The notes beneath the pieces are model-generated. The model was not told where the DNA came from, did not search any database, and saw nothing but the letters and a program-made list of their open reading frames with translations. Source: Candidatus Iainarchaeum sp. (GTDB lineage: Archaea; Iainarchaeota; Iainarchaeia; Iainarchaeales; GCA-2688035). Taken from it: a stretch of DNA of 23,572 nucleotides. Location of the stretch: contig JAFCFG010000013.1 of the NCBI GenBank assembly GCA_017608725.1, positions 1 through 23,572 on the forward strand, in the 5' to 3' direction. The translations under genes and the position numbers were made by a program. This document shows, piece after piece, positions 1 to 7,700 of the stretch (positions are counted from its first letter, which is position 1; every line of letters begins with the position of its first letter).

Positions 1-249
1 CTTCCACTAAAATCACTGCAGTGGAAGGTGGGCAAAGAACACGGTAAAGAGGTTTCGTTTCAGGCAACCCATAAGGCCTTCAACAAACTGGTTGAGCAGA
101 GCATTCTGGTAAAAGAGGGAAGGCTCTACAGGCTCAATGTTGAATGGCTTGAACAACTGATCGATTTCGGGATTAAGACAAGGCAGGCTTATTTGGACAG
201 GGAAAAATTCTTCGGGGGGTTCTGGGGGGCTGGAAGGCAATGGCGGTAA
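1..249 (+). CDS. C-terminal part of a winged-helix DNA-binding-like protein (5' end outside window)
   Basis: The frame is open from the first base of the window and ends at TAA 247-249, so the real start probably lies upstream; the internal GTG at 28 is only a possible start. The visible ~82 residues have a winged-helix look: a helix with ATHKAFNKLVEQ, then ILVKEGRLYRLN (a wing hairpin in which the residue label is tied to a basic strand), then a helix EWLEQLIDFGIKTRQAYLD. This pattern of 'Lv..g.l.k.gr.YrLN.eWl..L' is common in archaeal wHTH regulators. The last ~15 residues are rich in Gly, Phe and Trp and look like a tail. Family and target cannot be named from this fragment. A hairpin follows it at 259-279. 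Confidence 0.55.
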   Translation, partial: LPLKSLQWKVGKEHGKEVSFQATHKAFNKLVEQSILVKEGRLYRLNVEWLEQLIDFGIKTRQAYLDREKFFGGFWGAGRQWR

Positions 250-258
250 TCAATCTCG

Positions 259-279
259 CGGTTGAAAAAAATTCAACCG
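259..279. other. Perfect 8-bp inverted repeat (hairpin) after the first gene
   Basis: CGGTTGAA (259-266) and TTCAACCG (272-279) are exact inverse complements around a five-A loop. It lies 10 bp after the stop of the wHTH fragment and about 60 bp before the start of the large secreted protein. It lacks a following T tract on the + strand, so it is not a classical terminator; it could be an operator or an mRNA 3'-end stem. The stretch after it (284-294) is A/T-rich and may hold the TATA-like element for the next gene. Confidence 0.4.
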
Positions 280-336
280 AAGGCATATTAATAACATTAA
301 AAGAAGAATACTATAACGGGTTGGGGGTTAGAAAAT

Positions 337-3300
337 TTGGCTGGTGAAAGCGTTTGCACAAGGGTAACCGTGCTCTTGGTCATAGCTGTCCTGCTTTTAA
401 GCAATGCGGCATTTGCTTTCGCGCAGATGCCTGACGCAAACAGCGCGGATGACAGCAACACTGTTTTTGAAGAAACCGGGCCAGACATCCGGGAAACAGG
501 CTTGATTCCTGTGGAAACAACACTGCCAGACTCTAACCAGGCAGCAGACAGCAGCACCCAAACAGATAATGAGCAATCACAGGAAGACCAAAACCAGGCC
601 AGTAATTCAGAGCTGCCGGAATCACAAGGAAACACCCAGCCAGCTGGCATGGAAGAGCCACCCATAACACCGGGTTTCCCAACTGCAGTGGCCATGGGAA
701 GCACTCACTGCCCCAAACAGCCCAAAGAACCAGATGAAAACACGCTGGTGATTGAAGCCTATCCCTTGAACGAAATGCTGTGCTCTAACAGGCCGACTGG
801 CCAGTACTGCACTGACTGGGAAGCAAGCTGCAACCAGACAACTTGGGCGTACCCAAACACCTACTTCTACATTTACATGCGAGTATACGACATTTTCCAC
901 AACGACAGATATGATTACTCGATAAGGATTGATGCAGACGACCCAAACGGAGAGGACATCAGGTGGTGGAATGGCTCCGAATGGGTTGATCACCTTGAAT
1001 ACAGATACAACGGGACAGGCACATGGGCATACCTGTGCAACCAGTTCTGGATTTACCTGACAACTCACACTGGCCAGTGGAGGCTCAAGTTCAGGCTGCA
1101 TGACTACCTAGACGGAACGAATTATTACTTCAGCAAATACATAACAATAAAGTGCGACAACGACAGCCACTGCTCAGCAGGCCAGGCATGCAGAAGCAAC
1201 CACTGCGTGACATGCACAAGCCACTCCTACTACAAGTGCTATAACGATGACTTGTACTGGTATGATTCGTGCGACAGGCGCGAGGAAATGAAAGAAGACT
1301 GCAGGATATCATGCGGCTGGGACACCAGAGACGGGATAAGCGACTACTACTGCAGCAATGGCATGAAAGCGAACTGGAACGTTTACGTGTTTGATCTGTG
1401 GAGAAACGGAAAACCGAATGCGACAGTGCAATACGATTTGAGGGACGGCCAGGGCTGGCAGTTCGGAGGCCAGACAAACAGTTCAGGAAACTTACAGTTC
1501 ACAAAAATACTTGATATTTCCTCAGGTTCAGGCAAGGCACTCGACACAAGAGCAATATCAACAGAAGGAGCGCTGTGCGAGGAAAGATACAACTTCTTTG
1601 AAAAAGAAGACGACACAGACACCTACTTCTTCCTCTGCCCTGAAGCAAACCCAGACAACCAGCTCCACATAAGCATGAATGCCAACAGAACAGAATACCA
1701 GCAGGAAGAACAAATACAATTCAGCTTCAACGTGAAAGACAACGCAGCAAACAACGTGCAGGGCGCATTCATCGGTCTCATCCTCCAGGATGGAAGCACT
1801 GCAACCGCTCCAAACACAGACTCAAGCGGAAACTCAACTTACTCGATGACAGCAGCAGGGGAGGGCGTTCAAAAATTCATGGCAATCACATTCAAAGAAG
1901 GATACAAAAACGCCAGTACAGAAACAAGCATTACAGTAAAAGAAAAGCCAAAAACAGTTGTAGAAGTAATGGGAACAGACCAATTACCAGTGCCAGGAGC
2001 AACAGTATACGTAAACGGCCAAGCAAGCGCAACAACAGGGCCAACAGGAAGAGCAACAATAGCGACACCGCCGGGAACAAACACTATTGAAGTGGAAAGC
2101 GAAGGCCAGAGGTGCGGAAGTAGAAGCGTTGTAGGTACTGGAAGCCAAAACATCGTTTGCGAACAGAAAGGCGACTTGGTTGTAAGACTTCTTTCACCAG
2201 ATGGCTCTCCGATTGCAAACGCATACATTCAAATTGATGGAAAGCAGACAGCTACAACAAACGCAAGCGGAGCACACTACTACAAAGGCATAAACTATGG
2301 AACGCATAACATAAGCATTTTTGTTTCAATAAAAGAAGCACCAGAACTCGATTACGAGGACTTTACGGCAAGCACGCAGACAACAGTGAACTCTTCTTAC
2401 CTGTTAAAAGAATTCATTCTAACAACCAGTGGAATTCAACCGACAGCAACTGCTGCTGAAAACGAAGAAGTGCTGACACTTGAAAACTTCGAAATAGAAA
2501 CAGCGACCATAACCAGACAAGAGTTCACAGAAAAAGGGGCAGTGATAAAAGGAAAAATAAACACAGACGCAAGCACGTTCAACAGACAACAGGCAGCAAC
2601 GCCGACAATGAATGACCCCTGCATAGAAGGATATCAACGAACGGGTAGCTGGCCAACAGAATGCCAAGAAAATCAAATATGGGTGGCAACAGACGCACTA
2701 ATAGACAATATAAATACGACTCCAACAGCAATGGATTGCATGGACGCAAAATGTATGATGAACACAGCCGTCATACTAAGCCCAAAAATTTTTGGGCCAT
2801 TTAGCAGGCCTTTCTGGTTTGATGGAAGCCAGTTTGTGAGAACAACATATACCGAACCCGGTTTGGGCCCACTTAATAAACCGCCGCATATTCCCAGCTG
2901 GTGCCTTGAGAAATTTGGGCTTGCTCGGGGGAATATAATAAATCATATAAATAATAAGATATACTTTGGGGGCGTAGAAAAATATAATGGCCACATAGCA
3001 AAATACCAAAAGGGAGGAAAAGAATGCACTCTTTTTTATGAACCGCACACAGGGAGATGTGAAGCGGATGAAGGATGCGAAAAAGAACCCAAAGATTATA
3101 TAAGGAGACCGGGGGCAGGATACCCGATGTGGGTGCCAGACGAAATAATCGAAGAAACTATAAATAAAAACCAAGTGCAAAACGGCTGGCCAACAATAAC
3201 AAACTACGACCCATATAAAAGTTTGACTATTGCCCCCGTAGAAGGGGCAATACTGGGTCTTAGTGCGGCAGTGATTATTTATGGTATATGGTTAGTAGGA

Positions 3301-3363
3301 AAATGCACAATCGCAGCATTTTTTACTGGACCAGGAGCAGCATTAGTATGCGCTATGCCTTAG
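337..3363 (+). CDS. Large secreted multidomain Cys-rich protein with Ig/carboxypeptidase-regulatory-like domains and a hydrophobic C-terminus
   Basis: This is a 1008-residue exported protein. The TTG start at 337 has a G-rich Shine-Dalgarno-like run (324-328) and gives a signal peptide (basic start, hydrophobic core about 11-23, then AFAQ). Residues ~30-110 are a Ser/Gln/Asp/Glu-rich linker. A Cys-rich segment follows, including a CDNDSHCSAGQAC-type motif from C273 to about C292, a motif common in DPANN secreted proteins. Residues ~440-700 look like successive beta-sandwich domains of Ig or carboxypeptidase-regulatory type, with motifs such as PDGSPIANAYIQIDGK. From about residue 780 the protein changes character: Cys-rich, Trp/Pro-rich, less repetitive, with more A/T-rich codons. 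It ends in a Gly/Ala-rich hydrophobic hairpin (~966-1008). No catalytic motif was recognised. It is likely a surface or adhesin-type protein; a toxin-like tip is speculation. The 159-residue gene follows after 11 bp. Confidence 0.85.
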   Translation: MAGESVCTRVTVLLVIAVLLLSNAAFAFAQMPDANSADDSNTVFEETGPDIRETGLIPVETTLPDSNQAADSSTQTDNEQSQEDQNQASNSELPESQGNTQPAGMEEPPITPGFPTAVAMGSTHCPKQPKEPDENTLVIEAYPLNEMLCSNRPTGQYCTDWEASCNQTTWAYPNTYFYIYMRVYDIFHNDRYDYSIRIDADDPNGEDIRWWNGSEWVDHLEYRYNGTGTWAYLCNQFWIYLTTHTGQWRLKFRLHDYLDGTNYYFSKYITIKCDNDSHCSAGQACRSNHCVTCTSHSYYKCYNDDLYWYDSCDRREEMKEDCRISCGWDTRDGISDYYCSNGMKANWNVYVFDLWRNGKPNATVQYDLRDGQGWQFGGQTNSSGNLQFTKILDISSGSGKALDTRAISTEGALCEERYNFFEKEDDTDTYFFLCPEANPDNQLHISMNANRTEYQQEEQIQFSFNVKDNAANNVQGAFIGLILQDGSTATAPNTDSSGNSTYSMTAAGEGVQKFMAITFKEGYKNASTETSITVKEKPKTVVEVMGTDQLPVPGATVYVNGQASATTGPTGRATIATPPGTNTIEVESEGQRCGSRSVVGTGSQNIVCEQKGDLVVRLLSPDGSPIANAYIQIDGKQTATTNASGAHYYKGINYGTHNISIFVSIKEAPELDYEDFTASTQTTVNSSYLLKEFILTTSGIQPTATAAENEEVLTLENFEIETATITRQEFTEKGAVIKGKINTDASTFNRQQAATPTMNDPCIEGYQRTGSWPTECQENQIWVATDALIDNINTTPTAMDCMDAKCMMNTAVILSPKIFGPFSRPFWFDGSQFVRTTYTEPGLGPLNKPPHIPSWCLEKFGLARGNIINHINNKIYFGGVEKYNGHIAKYQKGGKECTLFYEPHTGRCEADEGCEKEPKDYIRRPGAGYPMWVPDEIIEETINKNQVQNGWPTITNYDPYKSLTIAPVEGAILGLSAAVIIYGIWLVGKCTIAAFFTGPGAALVCAMP

Positions 3364-3374
3364 GGGAGGATTAA

Positions 3375-3854
3375 ATGAACCTAGAAATTTCAACACTGGG
3401 GGAATTGGTAGCTAGTATGGAAATAGTAAGTCCTCTAATGCAATTTTGCATTAAGAAAGGGGGCACAACCTTTGAGATGGAGTTCTATGGCCCGCCCGAT
3501 ACTATTGAAGAGGGCGAAGCTTATCCAGAGCTTTTCATAAGCCCAAAATTGCTTAAAAAAGCAAAACTTGTAAAAAAAGGTAAAAAAGAAAAAGGGGGAG
3601 GCTATCTCGCTAACCAATATTTTTTGAAAGAAGAGATTAACAAGGAATTTACAGAGTGGTTCAAAGAGCACAACTTGATGGGCTTCGGAGCCTTAAATAC
3701 GACAATATACAACAAAGATGGAGCACGAGTTGCCTACTTTGCGGAAAGCATAATCAAATTATACGGCCTGAATAAGAAAGAAATAACGCAATTAAAAAAG
3801 CAGTTGAAGCCATTTGAAAAAAACTTGAAGTATTATGAATCTGAAGAGGAGTAA
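3375..3854 (+). CDS. Hypothetical cytosolic protein, 159 aa
   Basis: The ATG at 3375 has a strong Shine-Dalgarno (GGGGAGG just after the preceding stop). The protein has no signal peptide or membrane segment. It has an acidic N-terminal half, a Lys-rich middle (KKAKLVKKGKKEKGGG near residues 60-75) and a charged helical C-terminus (LNKKEITQLKKQLKPFEKNLKYYESEEE, split here as LNKKEITQLKKQLK then a Glu-rich end). I do not recognise the family. Its codons are A/T-rich like the 3' third of the upstream gene, and it is tightly coupled to that gene and to the RDD gene downstream (2 bp gap). One possible reading is a partner or immunity-type protein for the C-terminal domain of the secreted protein, but nothing in the sequence proves this. 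Confidence 0.8.
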   Translation: MNLEISTLGELVASMEIVSPLMQFCIKKGGTTFEMEFYGPPDTIEEGEAYPELFISPKLLKKAKLVKKGKKEKGGGYLANQYFLKEEINKEFTEWFKEHNLMGFGALNTTIYNKDGARVAYFAESIIKLYGLNKKEITQLKKQLKPFEKNLKYYESEEE

Positions 3855-3856
3855 AG

Positions 3857-4780
3857 ATGACTGAGGAAACTTACTGGAAGAGTGCATTGAAGGCAGCTTT
3901 CCTGCTCTTTTTGGCTGATTTTGTTATAAGCCACCTTATTATGGTTATCAGGCCTGATTGGGTGTTAGTTGCCTTAAAGGATTATACTATTGCTGATTTT
4001 GGGCCCATGCTGGCGCTTGCTTTTGTTAGTGCTGTAGTTATGGCAGTGGAGGTTCTTGTTTGGGCGTTGTTTGGTCGGTTCTACAAAAAAATACCTGCCC
4101 GCAGAACTGTGATCAAGGCGTTTATTTTCAATCTTTTGGTTACGGCGGTATTTTGGGTTGCCAAGTGGCCTATAAGACTGAACCCGCATTATTTTGGCAT
4201 GGTAATGCCTGAAAATGTATATGTGGCGTCAACAATTCTGGATATAGTATTGTACCCAGTATTTTTCACTCTTCTTTTTAACTACTTTGAAAAGCGAGCC
4301 AGAGCAATTAAGTTAAGCCCACAACTAGTTCCTGCACCCATGGGAAGGCGGGTTGTTGCGTTTCTGATTGATTTTGCCATAGTTTTTATCCTGTCAAACA
4401 TAATTTTCATATCCGCAATACGGGTGTTCGGACGATGCCCGTTCATATCCCCTGAGAGCCCTTACACGCCAAACGAATTGGGGTTTGTTCTCCAAACTGT
4501 GTCTAATTTGTTTAGGCTGTTCTTTGCTCTTGGCTATTGGGCTTACCTTGGGGGCAGGTACAGCTGGACAGTGGGAAAAAAGCTTGTCGACCTCAAGGTT
4601 AGAAAGGCCGATGGCGCTGAACAAACGTACTGGGACACGCTGTTCAGGAATTTCAGCAAAGCCCACCCCGCAATAGCCGTACTTTTTTTAGGCGAAGCAC
4701 TTCTTCTTTTCTTTGGAAAAGACCGCCAAAGGTTTTCAGACAAGATTGCAGACACCTACGTTGTGAGGGTGAAAAGATGA
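3857..4780 (+). CDS. RDD-family integral membrane protein
   Basis: This 307-residue membrane protein starts at an ATG preceded by GAGGAG that overlaps the end of the previous gene. The N-terminal half (residues ~10-150) contains about four hydrophobic segments. The C-terminal half matches the RDD family: RRVVAFLIDFAIVF near residue 164 (the Arg-Asp pair that names the family), SWTVGKKLVDLKV around residue 236, and a terminal QRFSDKIADTYVV. RDD proteins are small membrane proteins, some implicated in transport; the substrate is unknown here. Its last four bases (ATGA) overlap the start of the subtilase, which supports co-translation with the secreted protease. Confidence 0.85.
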   Translation: MTEETYWKSALKAAFLLFLADFVISHLIMVIRPDWVLVALKDYTIADFGPMLALAFVSAVVMAVEVLVWALFGRFYKKIPARRTVIKAFIFNLLVTAVFWVAKWPIRLNPHYFGMVMPENVYVASTILDIVLYPVFFTLLFNYFEKRARAIKLSPQLVPAPMGRRVVAFLIDFAIVFILSNIIFISAIRVFGRCPFISPESPYTPNELGFVLQTVSNLFRLFFALGYWAYLGGRYSWTVGKKLVDLKVRKADGAEQTYWDTLFRNFSKAHPAIAVLFLGEALLLFFGKDRQRFSDKIADTYVVRVKR

Positions 4781-7700
4781 ACAAGAAAACCATCTTGCTG
4801 GCGTTTTTCGTTCTGCTGTTATTTGCCGCTGTATTTGCATCAGAACCCAAGCCTTTGGATAAAGCGTCAGCAAGGCAGAAAATCCGGCCTGAGCTTTTGC
4901 AGGTTATTGATGAAGCGAAAGCCACACCGCTTGGCACTGGTGTTGTTAGAGAAATAGGGGGAGCGCCGCTTGCCGAGGCGCCTCTTGAAAAGGCTGTTAG
5001 GGTAAGTGATGGGAAAGTGAAGGTTTTGCTGAGCATCGAGAATAAAAACAAGCTGAACACTGTTGCCGGGAGAGTTAAGGCTAAGGGCGGAACGTTAAAG
5101 GGGAAATTTGCAGCAGGAAAGACAATTGTTGCGGAATTGCCTTTGGCTAAAATTGAGGAAATCGCTGCTGACAGCGCGGTAATACAGGTCTGGCCGGACT
5201 TTGAGGTAACAGCATTGGAAGAGCCTTGGGAGCAGATTAATGCGGATTACGCTTGGGACCTTGGCTTGAAGGGTAAAGGAATAAAGGTTGCTGTGCTTGA
5301 TACCGGCATTGATGGAACGCATCCAGCGCTGCAGGGAAAGGTGGTTGCGGCTGAAAACTTTTCAACTAGTGGAACGGAAGCAGATGTTTTCGGGCATGGA
5401 ACGCATGTTGCCGGCATAATTGCGGGCAGTGGAGTAGTGCAGGGAGTTGCGCCTGAGGCAATGCTGTTGAATGGGAAAGTTCTGAATGATTCGGGGAGCG
5501 GAACTGCTTCAAGTGTTATTGCTGGAATAAACTGGGCGATAGAGCAGGGAGCAGGTGTAATCAACCTGAGTTTGGGCGCACCGATTGCTGAAACAGACAC
5601 GCCTTTGAACCAAGCTGTGAGGGACGCGATTGCCCATGGCGTTGTGGTTGTTGCTGCTGCAGGAAACTGCGGCAGCAGCTGCAGCGGCAGCAGCTGCAGT
5701 GGTTTTGTCGGCGTTACAATGCCTGGGAACACTGCTGAAGCGATTACGGTTGGCGCGGTTGACTTTGGGAACACTGCAGCGTGCTTTTCAGGCAGCAGCG
5801 TAATTGGAAGTGAGATAAAGCCGGATTTGACAGCGCCCGGAGTTGGAATAGTTTCAAGTGTTCCGGGAGGCACTGAGGCAAAGAGCGGTACAAGCATGTC
5901 AGCGCCTTTCGCATCCGGCGCTGCTGCACTGCTACTGCAGCAGCATGCTGGCTACTCGCCGCAGGAAGTAAGGGGGCTTTTGGAGCAGACAGCGCTTGAC
6001 CTTGGCGTGGAAGGCGAGGACGCTGTGTATGGCTGGGGTCTGCTTGACCTCTCAGGAATGGATTCAAACGTGGATTTGTCTCCTGACCAGAATGCTTGGG
6101 AACCGCCTGATGATAACAGGGGTGTGGATGTGAACTTTGCCGAGTCAGAGTTCACTTTCAGCGGCCCTGGCACCATAAACAAGAAGACAACCGGCAATTT
6201 CAGCGTCTGGCATGCTGGAGCAGCAGAGCAAAGCGTTGAAGGCCAGAGCCTGGATACTGTTGACACAATAGTTGAATTCATCGTGTTGAACGAGTTTGGG
6301 GATGTAGTGGACAGGCACTTTGAAGGGCCAAAAGAATACCATCCGGACTCAATGCTTTCGTTTGACTATGGCTGGATGCCTGAGAGGACAGGTGACTTTA
6401 CTGTGAGGGCAACGGTTTTCAGGGAGGGTGTTGCCTCGAGCGGGGTAGCGCCGGCAGATGTTAGGGCTGCGACAGCGGAGAAGAGCGTGAAAGTGACGGT
6501 GCCGGGAGACATGCTGCAGATCAATTCCCTTGCAGTTCCTGGCCGGATAGAGCAGGGAACAAGCGCTGCGTTCTCTCTGAATGTTACAAACAACGGCTAT
6601 TTGGATGAAAGCGTTATCGCGGAAATAAGGTTTGCAGACGAGGAGAAAAACATATTCAAGGTCGTGGCAAGCCAGGCAATGCAGGTGCCGATAGGCCAGA
6701 CAACAGAAATCAACTTGAATGCCTTGGTTGATTTGCCTGATGCAAATTACGCTGTAACGGGAATCTTGTATTTTGAGGACAGAAACGTTTCAAGCGAACA
6801 GCAGGCAACAGTGTTTTTCCCGGCAAACTGCCAAGCACAAAACCTAATCATTCCGGCAAGCATTGAGGCAGGCGGCAACCTCACAGGAACGATTGAATTT
6901 GCAAACATCACTGACCTGGACGCGCAGCCGCTGTTCTTTGGAAGCGTTTTGGACGGAAACGAAGCAGTTGGCCAGATTTTCTTTGACGGCAACACTGTTG
7001 AAGCAGGAACAGCAAGGCAGTACCCTTTTAACTGGAAGGCGGATGCAACACCAAGACCCTATACTCTGCGCTTTGACGTGCAGTACAACGGGAACAGCAC
7101 GCAAATAGAAGAGGGCTTTAACGTTGTTGACACAACGCCTCCGGCAATAATTGCAGTTAACTTCTCGGGCGATGTGGTGCAGAACCAGTTCAACCCAATA
7201 CAGGTAATTGCCTCTGACGAGACAGGTGTCGCGCAAGTGAAAGTGGAAGTGCAAATGATCGGGGGCAGCAATTATCTGCTGGAATTAGCGCAAACAGGCT
7301 TTGACCGCAACAGCGAATGGAGCACTGCATTCGCTGAAACAGGCGAAACAGGCAGGTATCTGCTGCACCCTGTTGTAACGGACGGCTATGGAAACCAGGC
7401 GCCGGGCCCGATTTTTGAGTTCGCTGTTCGTGAAATGCCTGCGCAGTGCGATGGCAAAAACATTCTGCTTGTTGCTGGCGACACTGGCTTTACTCTTGAC
7501 CAGAACGGGTTCCAGTGGATGGAAGAGCTGGAACAAGAGCGCGAGTGCACGCAATTGTGGAAAAAATCGCTGCACGGCGCCCCAACCCTGAGTTATTTGC
7601 AGAAATTCGATGCTGTGATATGGGCAACGGGAAACAGGTTTGGTGAAAGCGTTGACGCAAACGACTCGCAGTTGCTTGTCGGCTATGCAAACGCCGGCGG

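Noticed and set aside
1130..2676. Several - strand ORFs over the large secreted protein and the protease
   Set aside because: They are shadows caused by the low stop frequency opposite the real genes; compositions are Ser/Cys/Leu-rich and no family resemblance was seen.
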